From Segatella copri (GTDB taxonomy: Bacteria; Bacteroidota; Bacteroidia; Bacteroidales; Bacteroidaceae): a DNA stretch of 64,000 nt. The position numbers and the translations under genes were made by a program. The DNA lies in assembly GCF_019249655.2 (NCBI RefSeq), contig NZ_CP137557.1:1-64000 (forward strand). The letters run 5' to 3'. Positions 8,110-17,003 of the stretch are shown here, piece after piece (position 1 is the first letter of the stretch; every line of letters starts with the position of its first letter). The notes beneath the pieces are model-generated. The model ran no database searches, was not told the DNA's origin, and was given only the letters and a program-made list of their open reading frames with translations.

Positions 8110-11100
8110 ATGAAAAATAAAGGCTTATCGTATTTCCTCAGATTGCAGGTTGCTTTCCTGTGGCTCTTGTGCATGGTGTTGTGTTCCCAGCTCCATGCAC
8201 AGGAACATTTGACCCGCAATATGCTGATGTTGTCGAATCTCAATACGGACTATGGGCTTTCAAGTGCCCGTGTGTATTCGATAGTTGAGGCTGAGGATGG
8301 TGCTATGTGGATCAGTACCAAGCGAGGCGTTGACAGATACAATGGTCAACAGGTACGTAACTATACCTTGGCTACGGATATGCAGTTTAGTGATGCCAGT
8401 GGCAGAAACATCAAGTTGACTAAGGATAGCCAACAGCATATCTATGCCTATGATAATAAAGGAAAGATCTATATATATAATAAGGTGAAAGACACATTCC
8501 AACTCCAGGTCAATCTGCTGAATGTGCTTGGAGGAAGTGTGATGCTCAATGACTTGTTGGTCGATGACAAGGGATGCTTTTGGATGGCATTGGATAGGGG
8601 CGTGTATAGGATAGCTCCTCAATCTATTGCTGGTAGCAAAGACAAAACAACCCCCAGTTCGCCAAACAAAGGAAAATACATTCTGAAGAACACGTATGTC
8701 AATCATATCCGATTCATTGGTAAACAGTTATTGATAGGTTCTCCTTCGGGAGTCTTCGCCTATTCACCGAATGCAGCCCAGCCTCGATTGCTCTTGCGAG
8801 GGTATTCCGTTCTTTCGTCTTATCACGACGTGAAGGCTCATCAGATATGGTTGGGAACTTTCCATCGTGGCATTGTCTTGCTCGATGACAGAACCTGGAA
8901 GCCATTGTCTTCTCTTGCGCAATTCTCATCCTTAGCAGATGTTCCGCTCATCCCTGTTCGTTCCATTATCCCCTACGACGCAGCCACCATCTTGATGGCG
9001 GTGGATGGAGCAGGTGTCTATGCCTACGACAAGAAGACCTGTAAGACGAATCTACTTTTGAATACGGATGGCAGACCGGAGAATGTATTGCATGGCAATG
9101 GCGTCTATGCCCTTTGCAAGGATCATCTTGGCGACCTTTGGATTGGCTCCTATTCGGGAGGTGTGGATATGGCTATTCCGATGGAGCATACCTTGGAGTT
9201 TGTGCGCCATGAGTATCTCAACAGCCAGTCGCTTATCAATAATGGTGTGAACGACGTCATGCAGAGCGTGGATGCACTGGGCCGCAATAGCAAGATATGG
9301 TATGCTACCGACAAGGGGGTGAGCATCTATGACGAGCAAACCCAACAGTGGCATCATGCCCTATATAATAAGGTGGTGCTTACCCTTTGTCAGACTGCCG
9401 ACGGCAAGGTCTTGGCGGGAACCTATGGTGATGGCATCTTTCAGGTTCATGCCGATGGAAGCAGTAGTCGGGCTTACTCTGTGTCGAATGGCAAGTTAAA
9501 GACCGACTATGTATATAGCATATTCAAGGATAGCGAAGGAGGCTTGTGGATAGGTTGTTTGGATGGAGACTTGGTACATATCCCATCATCATTAGAAAAG
9601 AATGGAAATGTGGATAACTCTGTTAACTACTTGCCAATCAATGAAGTTCAGAGTATCGTGGAGTCTCCAGACAAGAAGAGTATTGCAGTGGGAACGTCTC
9701 ATGGATGTTATCGTATCGACAAGCGAAGCCTTCGTGTCAGTCGATTCTTCTATCCGTCTGAATTTCCAGTTTTCGATTATAATTTCTTTGTCAATGCGAT
9801 GGCTTTTCAGGATGCACGGCATATCTGGATAGCCACCGATGGAGGAGGCTTGTACCTCTACGATTGGCAGAAGCATCAGGTCAAGAACTATACTATCTCG
9901 CAGTCTTTGCCTTCCAACACCGTCTATGCCTTGGTCAAGACTCCAATTGGCAAGGTGTGGATGAGTACCGACAAAGGCCTGGCTTTCATCGATCATGGAA
10001 AGGTGACCAATCTCAACTTCTTCAAGGGATTGGAGCGGGAGTACAAGCGTATGGCTGTGGTCCGAACCCAAGACGGGCGAATGATTTTCGGAAGCAATGA
10101 TGGTGCTGTGGTCTTGACATCCAAGTTTGCCAGGGGATTGAACTACAAGGCTCCTCTTCATATCACGGGTGTTGAGGTGGAAGGAAAGACTTTCGATGAG
10201 GCTGACCAACTGGAAGATTGGCATGCAGAACTCTTCGGGATGTTGCAGGAAGGCAAGATGAATTTCTCTCATGATGAGAAAACCCTCATCGTGCATTTCG
10301 AGAGCATCAACTATCCGTATCAGCACGACATCCAGTATCAGTATTATCTGGAGGGGTACGACCATCAGTGGAGTGTGCCTTCTGCCTACCAGCAGGCTCG
10401 TTTTGCCAACTTGCCTCCTGGCAGTTACACCCTGCATGTCAAGGCAATGGGTAGGAGTAACGGACGCATATTGGGAGAATCCACCTTGCGCATTCATATC
10501 GCCCAACCATGGTGGAACTCTTGGTGGGCATGGATTCTCTATCTCTGCATCTTTGGTGCTATAGTCTATTTCGGCTGGGATTACTACAGGGAGCGTTTGC
10601 ATCGCAAGTACTACGATGAAAAGATCAACTTCTTTGTGAATACCGCCCATAACATCCGTACCCCTTTGAGTCTTGTGCTGGCTCCTCTTGCCGACTTGGC
10701 GAAGGATGCTACACTGGGCGATAAGAGCCGAAAGTTCTTGGAGATGGCACAGCGTAATGGCGATAAGCTTCTGAAGATGGTGACCGAGTTGCTTGATTTC
10801 CAGAAAATTGCCGTAGCGAAGACACAAGTTCGCTTGCAGAAAGTGGAACTGTCTGTCCTCTTGCGTCAGCAGGTGGATAAGTTCCAGATGTCAGCCCAGG
10901 AGAAACGTATCAGTCTTCGGTTGGCAACCTGTGGACAGCATATCTTCTCTACCGATCTTTCTATGATGGATTTGATATTCGAGAATCTGCTCTCCAATGC
11001 CGTAAAATATACGCAGGTGGGTGGAACCATCACCGTCTCTGCTTCGCTCGATGAGGTTGCCAAGCAAGTCTGCATCCAGGTAAGCGATACCGGCATCGGT

Positions 11101-12282
11101 ATCCCGAAAACCGAGGCCAAGCATATCTTCCAGAGTTTCTTCCGTGCCTCCAATGCGGTCAATTCTCAGGAGATGGGCAGTGGCTTGGGCTTGATGCTCA
11201 CTCGCCAGCTTGTGCAGAAACTGGGAGGAAAGTTAACATTCGAGAGCGAAGAAGGTAAGGGAACTGCTTTCTTGGTTGTATTGCCTGATAACGGAAATGT
11301 TGATGTTTCCGTTTCTTCCAAGCCAGCAAGTCTGCCGGAAACTTCAGATACCTCCGTGTCTGCCGATGAAAGAATAATATCAGAGGAACCCCTTAAGGAC
11401 ACGCTCCTTTTTGTAGATGACAACGAAGACCTCCGTCAATACATCCGTATGGCTTTCGCCGACCAATATCATGTAGTGGATGTGGAGAGTGGCGAGGCTG
11501 CCTTGAAGTATCTGTCTGAGAATGGTGAGTGTGACATCGTGGTATCCGATGTGATGATGCCGGGTATGCAGGGCGACGAACTCTGCCGTCGCATCAAGGA
11601 AAACAAGGAGACCAGTTGGCTGCCTGTCATCCTCCTGACGGCGAAGGCTGGTCGTGATTTCATGATAGAAGGTCTAGACCTTGGAGCAGACGATTACATT
11701 GCCAAGCCGTTCGACTCAGCCATCCTTGCCAGCAAGATTGCGGGCATGTTGAAGAACCGTCGCCGTCTGAGTCAATACTATATGGAGCAAAGTATCGCCA
11801 TCGTAAGAGGAAAGGACTCTGGGCTATCGTCTTCAAAGTGCCTGTTGCCAAGCGAACCTTCTCTGCCATCCGTGGCTTCCGATGAAACGAATAAATCATC
11901 TGATGAAGCAAATAAATCTTCCGATGAAACGAATAAATCATCTGATGAAAAAGAACCGGATTTGGATCCGATGGACCAGGCCTTCGTTGAGAAAGCAACC
12001 CGTCTCGTTCTCGATAACCTGAGCGATACCGGCTTCACCATCGACCGCCTTTGCCGGGAGATGGCGATGAGCCGTACGCTCTTTTATGGCAAGTTGAAGA
12101 CTCTGACAGGGCAAGGACCGCAAGACTTCATGCGACTCATCCGTTTGGAGCAGGCTGCCCAGTATCTGAAGCAAGGCGATAGCGTCTTGGATGTCTCCGT
12201 GAAGACTGGATTTGTAAACGTAAAGTACTTCAGTACAGTCTTCAAGAAGCATTTTGGGGTGTCACCGAGTAAGTATGAATAA
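8110..12282 (+). CDS. Hybrid two-component system (HTCS) sensor/regulator of the beta-glucan locus
   Basis: A 1390-residue one-protein signalling system. In order: signal peptide (1-31, ending LHAQ); a periplasmic sensor of two seven-bladed propellers (repeats such as DGAMWISTKRGVDRY, GDLWIGSYSGGVD, HIWIATDGGGLYLY); a Y_Y_Y domain (about 690-795); a membrane segment (about 801-826); a histidine kinase with phospho-acceptor His847 in AHNIRTPL and an ATPase domain ending about 1058; a receiver with phospho-acceptor Asp1147 (VVSDVMMPG); and a C-terminal AraC-type helix-turn-helix (about 1290-1390). Between receiver and AraC domain lies an odd hydrophilic linker of three DETNKSS-like heptads (about 1258-1278), encoded by a 21-bp tandem repeat. 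HTCS proteins normally sense an oligosaccharide and activate the adjacent locus, here the GH5-SusC-SusD-GH3 operon. A terminator follows. Confidence 0.95.
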   Translation: MKNKGLSYFLRLQVAFLWLLCMVLCSQLHAQEHLTRNMLMLSNLNTDYGLSSARVYSIVEAEDGAMWISTKRGVDRYNGQQVRNYTLATDMQFSDASGRNIKLTKDSQQHIYAYDNKGKIYIYNKVKDTFQLQVNLLNVLGGSVMLNDLLVDDKGCFWMALDRGVYRIAPQSIAGSKDKTTPSSPNKGKYILKNTYVNHIRFIGKQLLIGSPSGVFAYSPNAAQPRLLLRGYSVLSSYHDVKAHQIWLGTFHRGIVLLDDRTWKPLSSLAQFSSLADVPLIPVRSIIPYDAATILMAVDGAGVYAYDKKTCKTNLLLNTDGRPENVLHGNGVYALCKDHLGDLWIGSYSGGVDMAIPMEHTLEFVRHEYLNSQSLINNGVNDVMQSVDALGRNSKIWYATDKGVSIYDEQTQQWHHALYNKVVLTLCQTADGKVLAGTYGDGIFQVHADGSSSRAYSVSNGKLKTDYVYSIFKDSEGGLWIGCLDGDLVHIPSSLEKNGNVDNSVNYLPINEVQSIVESPDKKSIAVGTSHGCYRIDKRSLRVSRFFYPSEFPVFDYNFFVNAMAFQDARHIWIATDGGGLYLYDWQKHQVKNYTISQSLPSNTVYALVKTPIGKVWMSTDKGLAFIDHGKVTNLNFFKGLEREYKRMAVVRTQDGRMIFGSNDGAVVLTSKFARGLNYKAPLHITGVEVEGKTFDEADQLEDWHAELFGMLQEGKMNFSHDEKTLIVHFESINYPYQHDIQYQYYLEGYDHQWSVPSAYQQARFANLPPGSYTLHVKAMGRSNGRILGESTLRIHIAQPWWNSWWAWILYLCIFGAIVYFGWDYYRERLHRKYYDEKINFFVNTAHNIRTPLSLVLAPLADLAKDATLGDKSRKFLEMAQRNGDKLLKMVTELLDFQKIAVAKTQVRLQKVELSVLLRQQVDKFQMSAQEKRISLRLATCGQHIFSTDLSMMDLIFENLLSNAVKYTQVGGTITVSASLDEVAKQVCIQVSDTGIGIPKTEAKHIFQSFFRASNAVNSQEMGSGLGLMLTRQLVQKLGGKLTFESEEGKGTAFLVVLPDNGNVDVSVSSKPASLPETSDTSVSADERIISEEPLKDTLLFVDDNEDLRQYIRMAFADQYHVVDVESGEAALKYLSENGECDIVVSDVMMPGMQGDELCRRIKENKETSWLPVILLTAKAGRDFMIEGLDLGADDYIAKPFDSAILASKIAGMLKNRRRLSQYYMEQSIAIVRGKDSGLSSSKCLLPSEPSLPSVASDETNKSSDEANKSSDETNKSSDEKEPDLDPMDQAFVEKATRLVLDNLSDTGFTIDRLCREMAMSRTLFYGKLKTLTGQGPQDFMRLIRLEQAAQYLKQGDSVLDVSVKTGFVNVKYFSTVFKKHFGVSPSKYE

Positions 12283-12358
12283 AATGAGCCATGTAAATTG
12301 CTGGTAAAGAAAGTAAAATTACTACCTTCTGATATTCAGCTGGTTATATGTAAATGTA

Positions 12359-12400
12359 AGGTTTCAGACCTGGCGATAAGTCAGATTTGAAACCTTTTTT
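12359..12400 (+). terminator. Terminator after the HTCS gene
   Basis: AGGTTTCA and TGAAACCT form a stem followed by TTTTT, 76 bases after the HTCS stop. Confidence 0.75.
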
Positions 12401-12435
12401 GTTTGCATTCTAACCTGGCTTTTCTCCCTTTTCTG

Positions 12436-12467
12436 TACTTTTGCAGTCGAGTTCTTATAGTAACTCG
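12436..12467 (+). promoter_or_regulatory. Promoter and 5' leader hairpin of the polysaccharide utilisation operon
   Basis: TACTTTTG (12436-12443) fits the -7 consensus. It is followed at once by the inverted repeat CGAGTT-N8-AACTCG (12448-12467), which would sit at the very 5' end of the mRNA or act as an operator. This is the likely start of the GH5-to-GH3 transcript controlled by the HTCS. Confidence 0.6.
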
Positions 12468-12523
12468 CAATGAATAACAATTATGCTAAACAGCAACTAT
12501 ACACTAGGTTTAAAAATTTAATA

Positions 12524-13735
12524 ATGAAAAGGAACTTTTTGAAAATCTGCTTGCTATTTGCAAGTATGTTTACTGCATTTTATTGCAGTGCTAGTCCTTC
12601 GGTGGATACATCTGATGCAAGCGAATCGATTCCTACCGCCCAGCAATGGAACAAGGATGTAGTAGGTTGGAATCTCGGTAATGAATTCGAGTGCTCAGCT
12701 CCTGGGCAGGATGGTGAGTCGATGCAGATTGGCAACCCTGATGGTTCCATCCATGCAGAGACAGCCTGGGGCAATCCCGTTGTTACCAAGAAGATGATAC
12801 AAGCCGTGAAGAAGGCAGGTTTCAATGCCATCCGTATTCCAATCCGTTGGCAGTGCCACATTACCAACGCTCAGGCAATGAGCATCGACAAGGCTTGGAT
12901 TGCTCGCATCAAGGAGGTAGTGGGCTGGTGTCTTGACAACGGTTTGAAGGTTATCATCAATGTGCATCATGAAAAATGGCTCGAAGGTCGTCCTACCTAT
13001 CAATATAAGGAAGAAAACTGCCAGAAGCTTGCGCTCCTCTGGATGAATATCGCCTCTGAGTTTGCCAATTATGACAGTCGCTTGGCTTTCGCCGGTACCA
13101 ATGAGGTTCACATCAGGGACAACTGGGGCAAGCCTACTGCCGAGAACCTCGAAGTGCAGAATGCTTACAATCAGATATTCGTGGATGTGGTTCGTGCCAC
13201 AGGCGGCAACAATGCCAAGCGCCACCTCATCTTACAGACTTACGTTTGTAACCCTTGGTTTGGCATCGAGAATGGAGATTTCATCATTCCAAAGGATACC
13301 GAAGGCAATGGCAATAACTATATGAGTGTGGAATTCCACTACTATCAGCCATGGAGCTACGCCGGCGATTGCACCTACGATTACTGGGGTGATGCTTACA
13401 AGGATGCTGGCAAGATACCTGCTGAAAACGAGAAGACGATGACGGATTTCTTCGACAAGGCGGTGAATACCTGGAGCAACAAAGGACTGGGTATCGTAAT
13501 AGGAGAGTGGGGAGTAACCGATCACTATAAGTCAAACTCAGAGAAAGTGCATGAAAACATGACCTACTACTGTAAGTTCTTGACTACGGAGGCTCGCAAA
13601 CGAGGCTTCTCTACTTTCGTTTGGGACAACAACCACTTCGGCAACGGCTCTGAGAAGTATGGCATCTTCGACCGTTTCAAGAGTATGAAGGTGAATGCTC
13701 CTTGGATTCTCGAAGGAATCTTTGGGAAAGAATAA
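12524..13735 (+). CDS. Secreted GH5 endo-beta-glucanase
   Basis: A glycoside hydrolase family 5 enzyme that cuts beta-1,4-linked glucan backbones internally with retention. From the ATG at 12524 it has 403 residues, starting MKRNFLK with a hydrophobic signal peptide. An in-frame ATG 18 codons earlier would put a polar stretch before the signal and is less likely. The (beta/alpha)8 barrel shows RIPIRW (substrate Arg), NVHHE, the acid/base Glu194 in GTNEVH and the nucleophile Glu328 in VIGEWG. The cysteine in FYCSA (about 21) could make it a lipoprotein, but the lipobox is poor. First gene of the operon, 33 bases before susC. Lichenan, mixed-linkage glucan, xyloglucan or glucomannan are all possible; no xyloglucan debranching enzymes lie nearby, so I favour a linear beta-glucan. 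Confidence 0.9.
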   Translation: MKRNFLKICLLFASMFTAFYCSASPSVDTSDASESIPTAQQWNKDVVGWNLGNEFECSAPGQDGESMQIGNPDGSIHAETAWGNPVVTKKMIQAVKKAGFNAIRIPIRWQCHITNAQAMSIDKAWIARIKEVVGWCLDNGLKVIINVHHEKWLEGRPTYQYKEENCQKLALLWMNIASEFANYDSRLAFAGTNEVHIRDNWGKPTAENLEVQNAYNQIFVDVVRATGGNNAKRHLILQTYVCNPWFGIENGDFIIPKDTEGNGNNYMSVEFHYYQPWSYAGDCTYDYWGDAYKDAGKIPAENEKTMTDFFDKAVNTWSNKGLGIVIGEWGVTDHYKSNSEKVHENMTYYCKFLTTEARKRGFSTFVWDNNHFGNGSEKYGIFDRFKSMKVNAPWILEGIFGKE

Positions 13736-13768
13736 TGTTAAACTAAAAATAAAAACAAAATATCAATT

Positions 13769-16700
13769 ATGAGAAAGAAAACTATGTTTCTCGGCCTGCT
13801 CGGTGCAGGTTTGATGTGGATGCCTGCTTCTGCCATTCTCGCTGCCCAGATGAACAATGCTGCGATGAGCGTTCAGCAGAACCAGGGCATCAAGGGTACA
13901 GTGGTGGATGCCACTGGCGAAACCTTGATTGGCGCTAGCGTGAAGGTGGCTGGTACAACCAACGGTGCCGTTACCGATATAGATGGTAACTTTACGTTGA
14001 ACTGCAAGCCTGGAGCAACGCTTGAAGTGAGCTACATCGGTTACAAGACGATGACCGTGAAAGCTGCTAATGGCATGAAAATCACGATGCAAGAGGATGG
14101 TAAGGCCTTGAATGAGGTAGTTGTCACCGCCCTCGGTATCAAACGAGACCGCAAGGCTTTGGGCTATGGCTTGGAGGAGGTTAAAGGTGAGGAACTTACC
14201 AAGGCGAAGGAAACCAACGTTATCAACTCTCTTTCAGGTAAGGTGGCTGGTCTCGTTGTGCAGAACACCGCTGGCGGTGCTTCTGGTTCTACCCGCGTGC
14301 TTCTTCGTGGTAATACAGAAATGGCAGGCAATAACCAGCCTCTTTACGTGGTGGATGGTGTGCCTTTGGATAATACCAACTTTGGCAGTGCTGGTGAAGC
14401 TGGTGGTTATGACCTCGGTGATGGTATCTCTGCCATCAACCCTGACGACATCGAGACGATGACCGTATTGAAAGGTCCTGCAGCCTCTGCCCTCTATGGT
14501 AGCCGTGCTTCCCATGGTGTTATCTTGATTACAACCAAGAAGGCGGAGAAGGATAAGATTTCCGTGGAGTACAATGGTTCTTACACTGTCGATACACAGT
14601 TGGCTAAATGGGACGACATCCAGGAGATATATGGTGCTGGCTACAATGGTGAGCTTCCTAATTCGAGCACTTCTGGTACCAATGCCAGTTGGGGACCTAA
14701 GGCCGATGACTTCATGTTCAAGTATTTCGATGGCGAGGAGCGTCCATTCATGATGCATCCTAACAATGCCTCCGATTTCTTCCGCACAGGTTTCACTACC
14801 CAGAACTCTGCCATCCTCTCAGTGAATTCCGGTAAGACGGGTATGCGTTTCTCTGTTACGGATATGCGCAACAAGGATATCTTGCCAAATACCAACATGA
14901 GTCGTGACAACTTCAACCTCCGTGTGAATACCTCTGCAGGTCCTGTTGACTTCGACTTCACTGCCAACTATACTCGTGAGAAGGTAAAGAACCGTCCTGC
15001 CCTTGGTGACTCTCAGAGCAACGTGGGTAAGAACCTCATGACCCTGGCTGGTACCTACGACCAGGCTTGGTTGAAGCACTATGAGGATGCCGACGGCAAC
15101 TACTCCAACTGGAATGGTAACGATCAGTATAACAAGAACCCATACTGGGATCTCTATAAGAACAGCAATACATCCGACAAGGACGTGTTCCGTTTTACGG
15201 GTAAGGCAATCTGGAACATCAACAAGCACCTCAAGTTGCAGGGTACCATCGGTACCGATATCAACAGCATGAACTTCGAGGACTTCATCGCCAAGACAAC
15301 TCCAGGAACTCCTGCCGGAAAGCTTACCGACCAAATCTTCAACAACCGCACATTCAACGCCGAGATACTCGCCCTCTACAACAACTCATGGGGCGACTTC
15401 GATGTCAACGCTACCGCTGGTGGTAACATCTTCAAGGTGAACAACAAGACCACTACCAACGTCGGTCTCAACCAGCAGATGAATGGCATCAAGAACATCA
15501 TGAACTATCAGGAGCAGAATACTCGCGAGAGCATGTATAAGAAGCAGATCAGTTCTCTCTATGCCAGCGCAAGCCTTGGCTACAAGCATACTTACTATTT
15601 GGAGGGAACCCTCCGTGGCGATAAGTCGTCTACGCTCCCTACAAATAATAATACATACGTATATCCATCTGTATCGGGTAGTTTGGTTTTCTCTGAGTTT
15701 ATTAAGAACAAGAAGTTCATCAATTATGGTAAGATTCGCGCATCTTGGGCAAAGGTAGGTAGCGATACCGATCCATACCTGTTGGCACTCAACTATACCA
15801 CGGGCAAGTACAGCTACTCGGGTTATACCATCGGTATGATAGCCAACTCAACACAGCCAAACAAGGATTTGAAGCCTACAATGACAGGTTCTTACGAGGT
15901 AGGTTTGGAGATGAAGTTCCTTAACGGACGCTTGGGCTTGGATGCCACCTATTACAACCAGAACTCCAAGAACCAGATTTTGAGTTTGGCTTCAACCACC
16001 ACCTCTGGCTATGCTTACCGCCTCATCAATGCCGGTGAGATTCAGAACCAGGGTGTCGAGATTGCCCTCAATGCCCGTGCCTTGCAGATCAAGGACTTCG
16101 CTTGGGACTTGGGTGTCAACTTCTCGAAGAATACCAACAAGGTGAAGTCGCTCGTAGATGGCATGGACTATTTTGAGCTTGCCAAGGCCACATGGTGTGG
16201 TGTATCAGTAGGTGCTCAGGTTGGCGAGAACTATGGAGCTATCCGTGGACACGACTTCCTCTACAACGACAAGGGACAGGTGGTTGTCGATGCAGCTACT
16301 GGTCTTCCAAAGATTGACCAGAAGGTCAAGACCATCGGCAACTCTACTTGGGACTGGACAGGTGGTTTCTACTCAACCTTCAGCTACAAGAACTTCCGCC
16401 TCTCTGCATCCTTCGACGTGAAGGTAGGTGCCGACATCTACTCTATGTCCATGCGTTCTGCATACCAGACAGGTAAGGCAAAGGGAACATTGGCAGGCCG
16501 TGAGGAGTGGTACACTTCCGAGGAGGCTCGCAAGGCTTCGGGTATGGACCTTGCCGCATGGCGTGAAGCAGGTAACTGCAAGGGATTTGTCGTAGAGGGT
16601 GTTATCGACAATGGCGACGGTACTTATCGCAAGAACGACATCGCCGTGAACCCTGAAGATTACTGGAAGCATGTGGCAAATGGCGTGCAGAGTGCCTTCG

Positions 16701-16945
16701 TTTACGACAATTCTTACGTGAAGTGTCGTGAGATTACTTTCGGCTATACCTTCCCAGAGAGCATCCTGGGCAAGTATGTCAAAGGCTTGACCGTATCCTT
16801 CGTGGCTCGTAACCCATTCATTGTTTGGAAGAACATTCCTAACATCGACCCAGACTCCAGCTACAACACCTCAGGTCTCGGTCTGGAATATGGTTCCCTG
16901 CCATCTCGCAAGAGTTATGGTTTGAACGTGAACGTGAAGTTCTAG
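13769..16945 (+). CDS. susC: SusC/RagA-family TonB-linked outer-membrane transporter
   Basis: A 1058-residue SusC-like importer that moves oligosaccharides through the outer membrane using TonB energy, in a complex with the SusD protein encoded next. It has a signal peptide (about 1-26), a carboxypeptidase-regulatory-like domain (about 40-115, GIKGTVVDATGETLIGASV), a TonB-box-like segment (NEVVVTALGIKRDRKALGY), a plug domain with the family stretch PLYVVDGVPL, and a large barrel ending with a terminal Phe. It is followed after 58 bases by susD. The placement between GH5 and SusD/SGBP/GH3 makes it the importer for the GH5 products. Confidence 0.97.
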   Translation: MRKKTMFLGLLGAGLMWMPASAILAAQMNNAAMSVQQNQGIKGTVVDATGETLIGASVKVAGTTNGAVTDIDGNFTLNCKPGATLEVSYIGYKTMTVKAANGMKITMQEDGKALNEVVVTALGIKRDRKALGYGLEEVKGEELTKAKETNVINSLSGKVAGLVVQNTAGGASGSTRVLLRGNTEMAGNNQPLYVVDGVPLDNTNFGSAGEAGGYDLGDGISAINPDDIETMTVLKGPAASALYGSRASHGVILITTKKAEKDKISVEYNGSYTVDTQLAKWDDIQEIYGAGYNGELPNSSTSGTNASWGPKADDFMFKYFDGEERPFMMHPNNASDFFRTGFTTQNSAILSVNSGKTGMRFSVTDMRNKDILPNTNMSRDNFNLRVNTSAGPVDFDFTANYTREKVKNRPALGDSQSNVGKNLMTLAGTYDQAWLKHYEDADGNYSNWNGNDQYNKNPYWDLYKNSNTSDKDVFRFTGKAIWNINKHLKLQGTIGTDINSMNFEDFIAKTTPGTPAGKLTDQIFNNRTFNAEILALYNNSWGDFDVNATAGGNIFKVNNKTTTNVGLNQQMNGIKNIMNYQEQNTRESMYKKQISSLYASASLGYKHTYYLEGTLRGDKSSTLPTNNNTYVYPSVSGSLVFSEFIKNKKFINYGKIRASWAKVGSDTDPYLLALNYTTGKYSYSGYTIGMIANSTQPNKDLKPTMTGSYEVGLEMKFLNGRLGLDATYYNQNSKNQILSLASTTTSGYAYRLINAGEIQNQGVEIALNARALQIKDFAWDLGVNFSKNTNKVKSLVDGMDYFELAKATWCGVSVGAQVGENYGAIRGHDFLYNDKGQVVVDAATGLPKIDQKVKTIGNSTWDWTGGFYSTFSYKNFRLSASFDVKVGADIYSMSMRSAYQTGKAKGTLAGREEWYTSEEARKASGMDLAAWREAGNCKGFVVEGVIDNGDGTYRKNDIAVNPEDYWKHVANGVQSAFVYDNSYVKCREITFGYTFPESILGKYVKGLTVSFVARNPFIVWKNIPNIDPDSSYNTSGLGLEYGSLPSRKSYGLNVNVKF

Positions 16946-17003
16946 TCTCGAAAAAATGAATCAATTTCTTTAGAAGAGTTCTAATATATAATAAGGTAAG
17001 AAA

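Noticed and set aside
9592..10827. 411-codon frame antisense to the HTCS gene
   Set aside because: Shadow of the HTCS reading frame; low-complexity His/Leu-rich translation.
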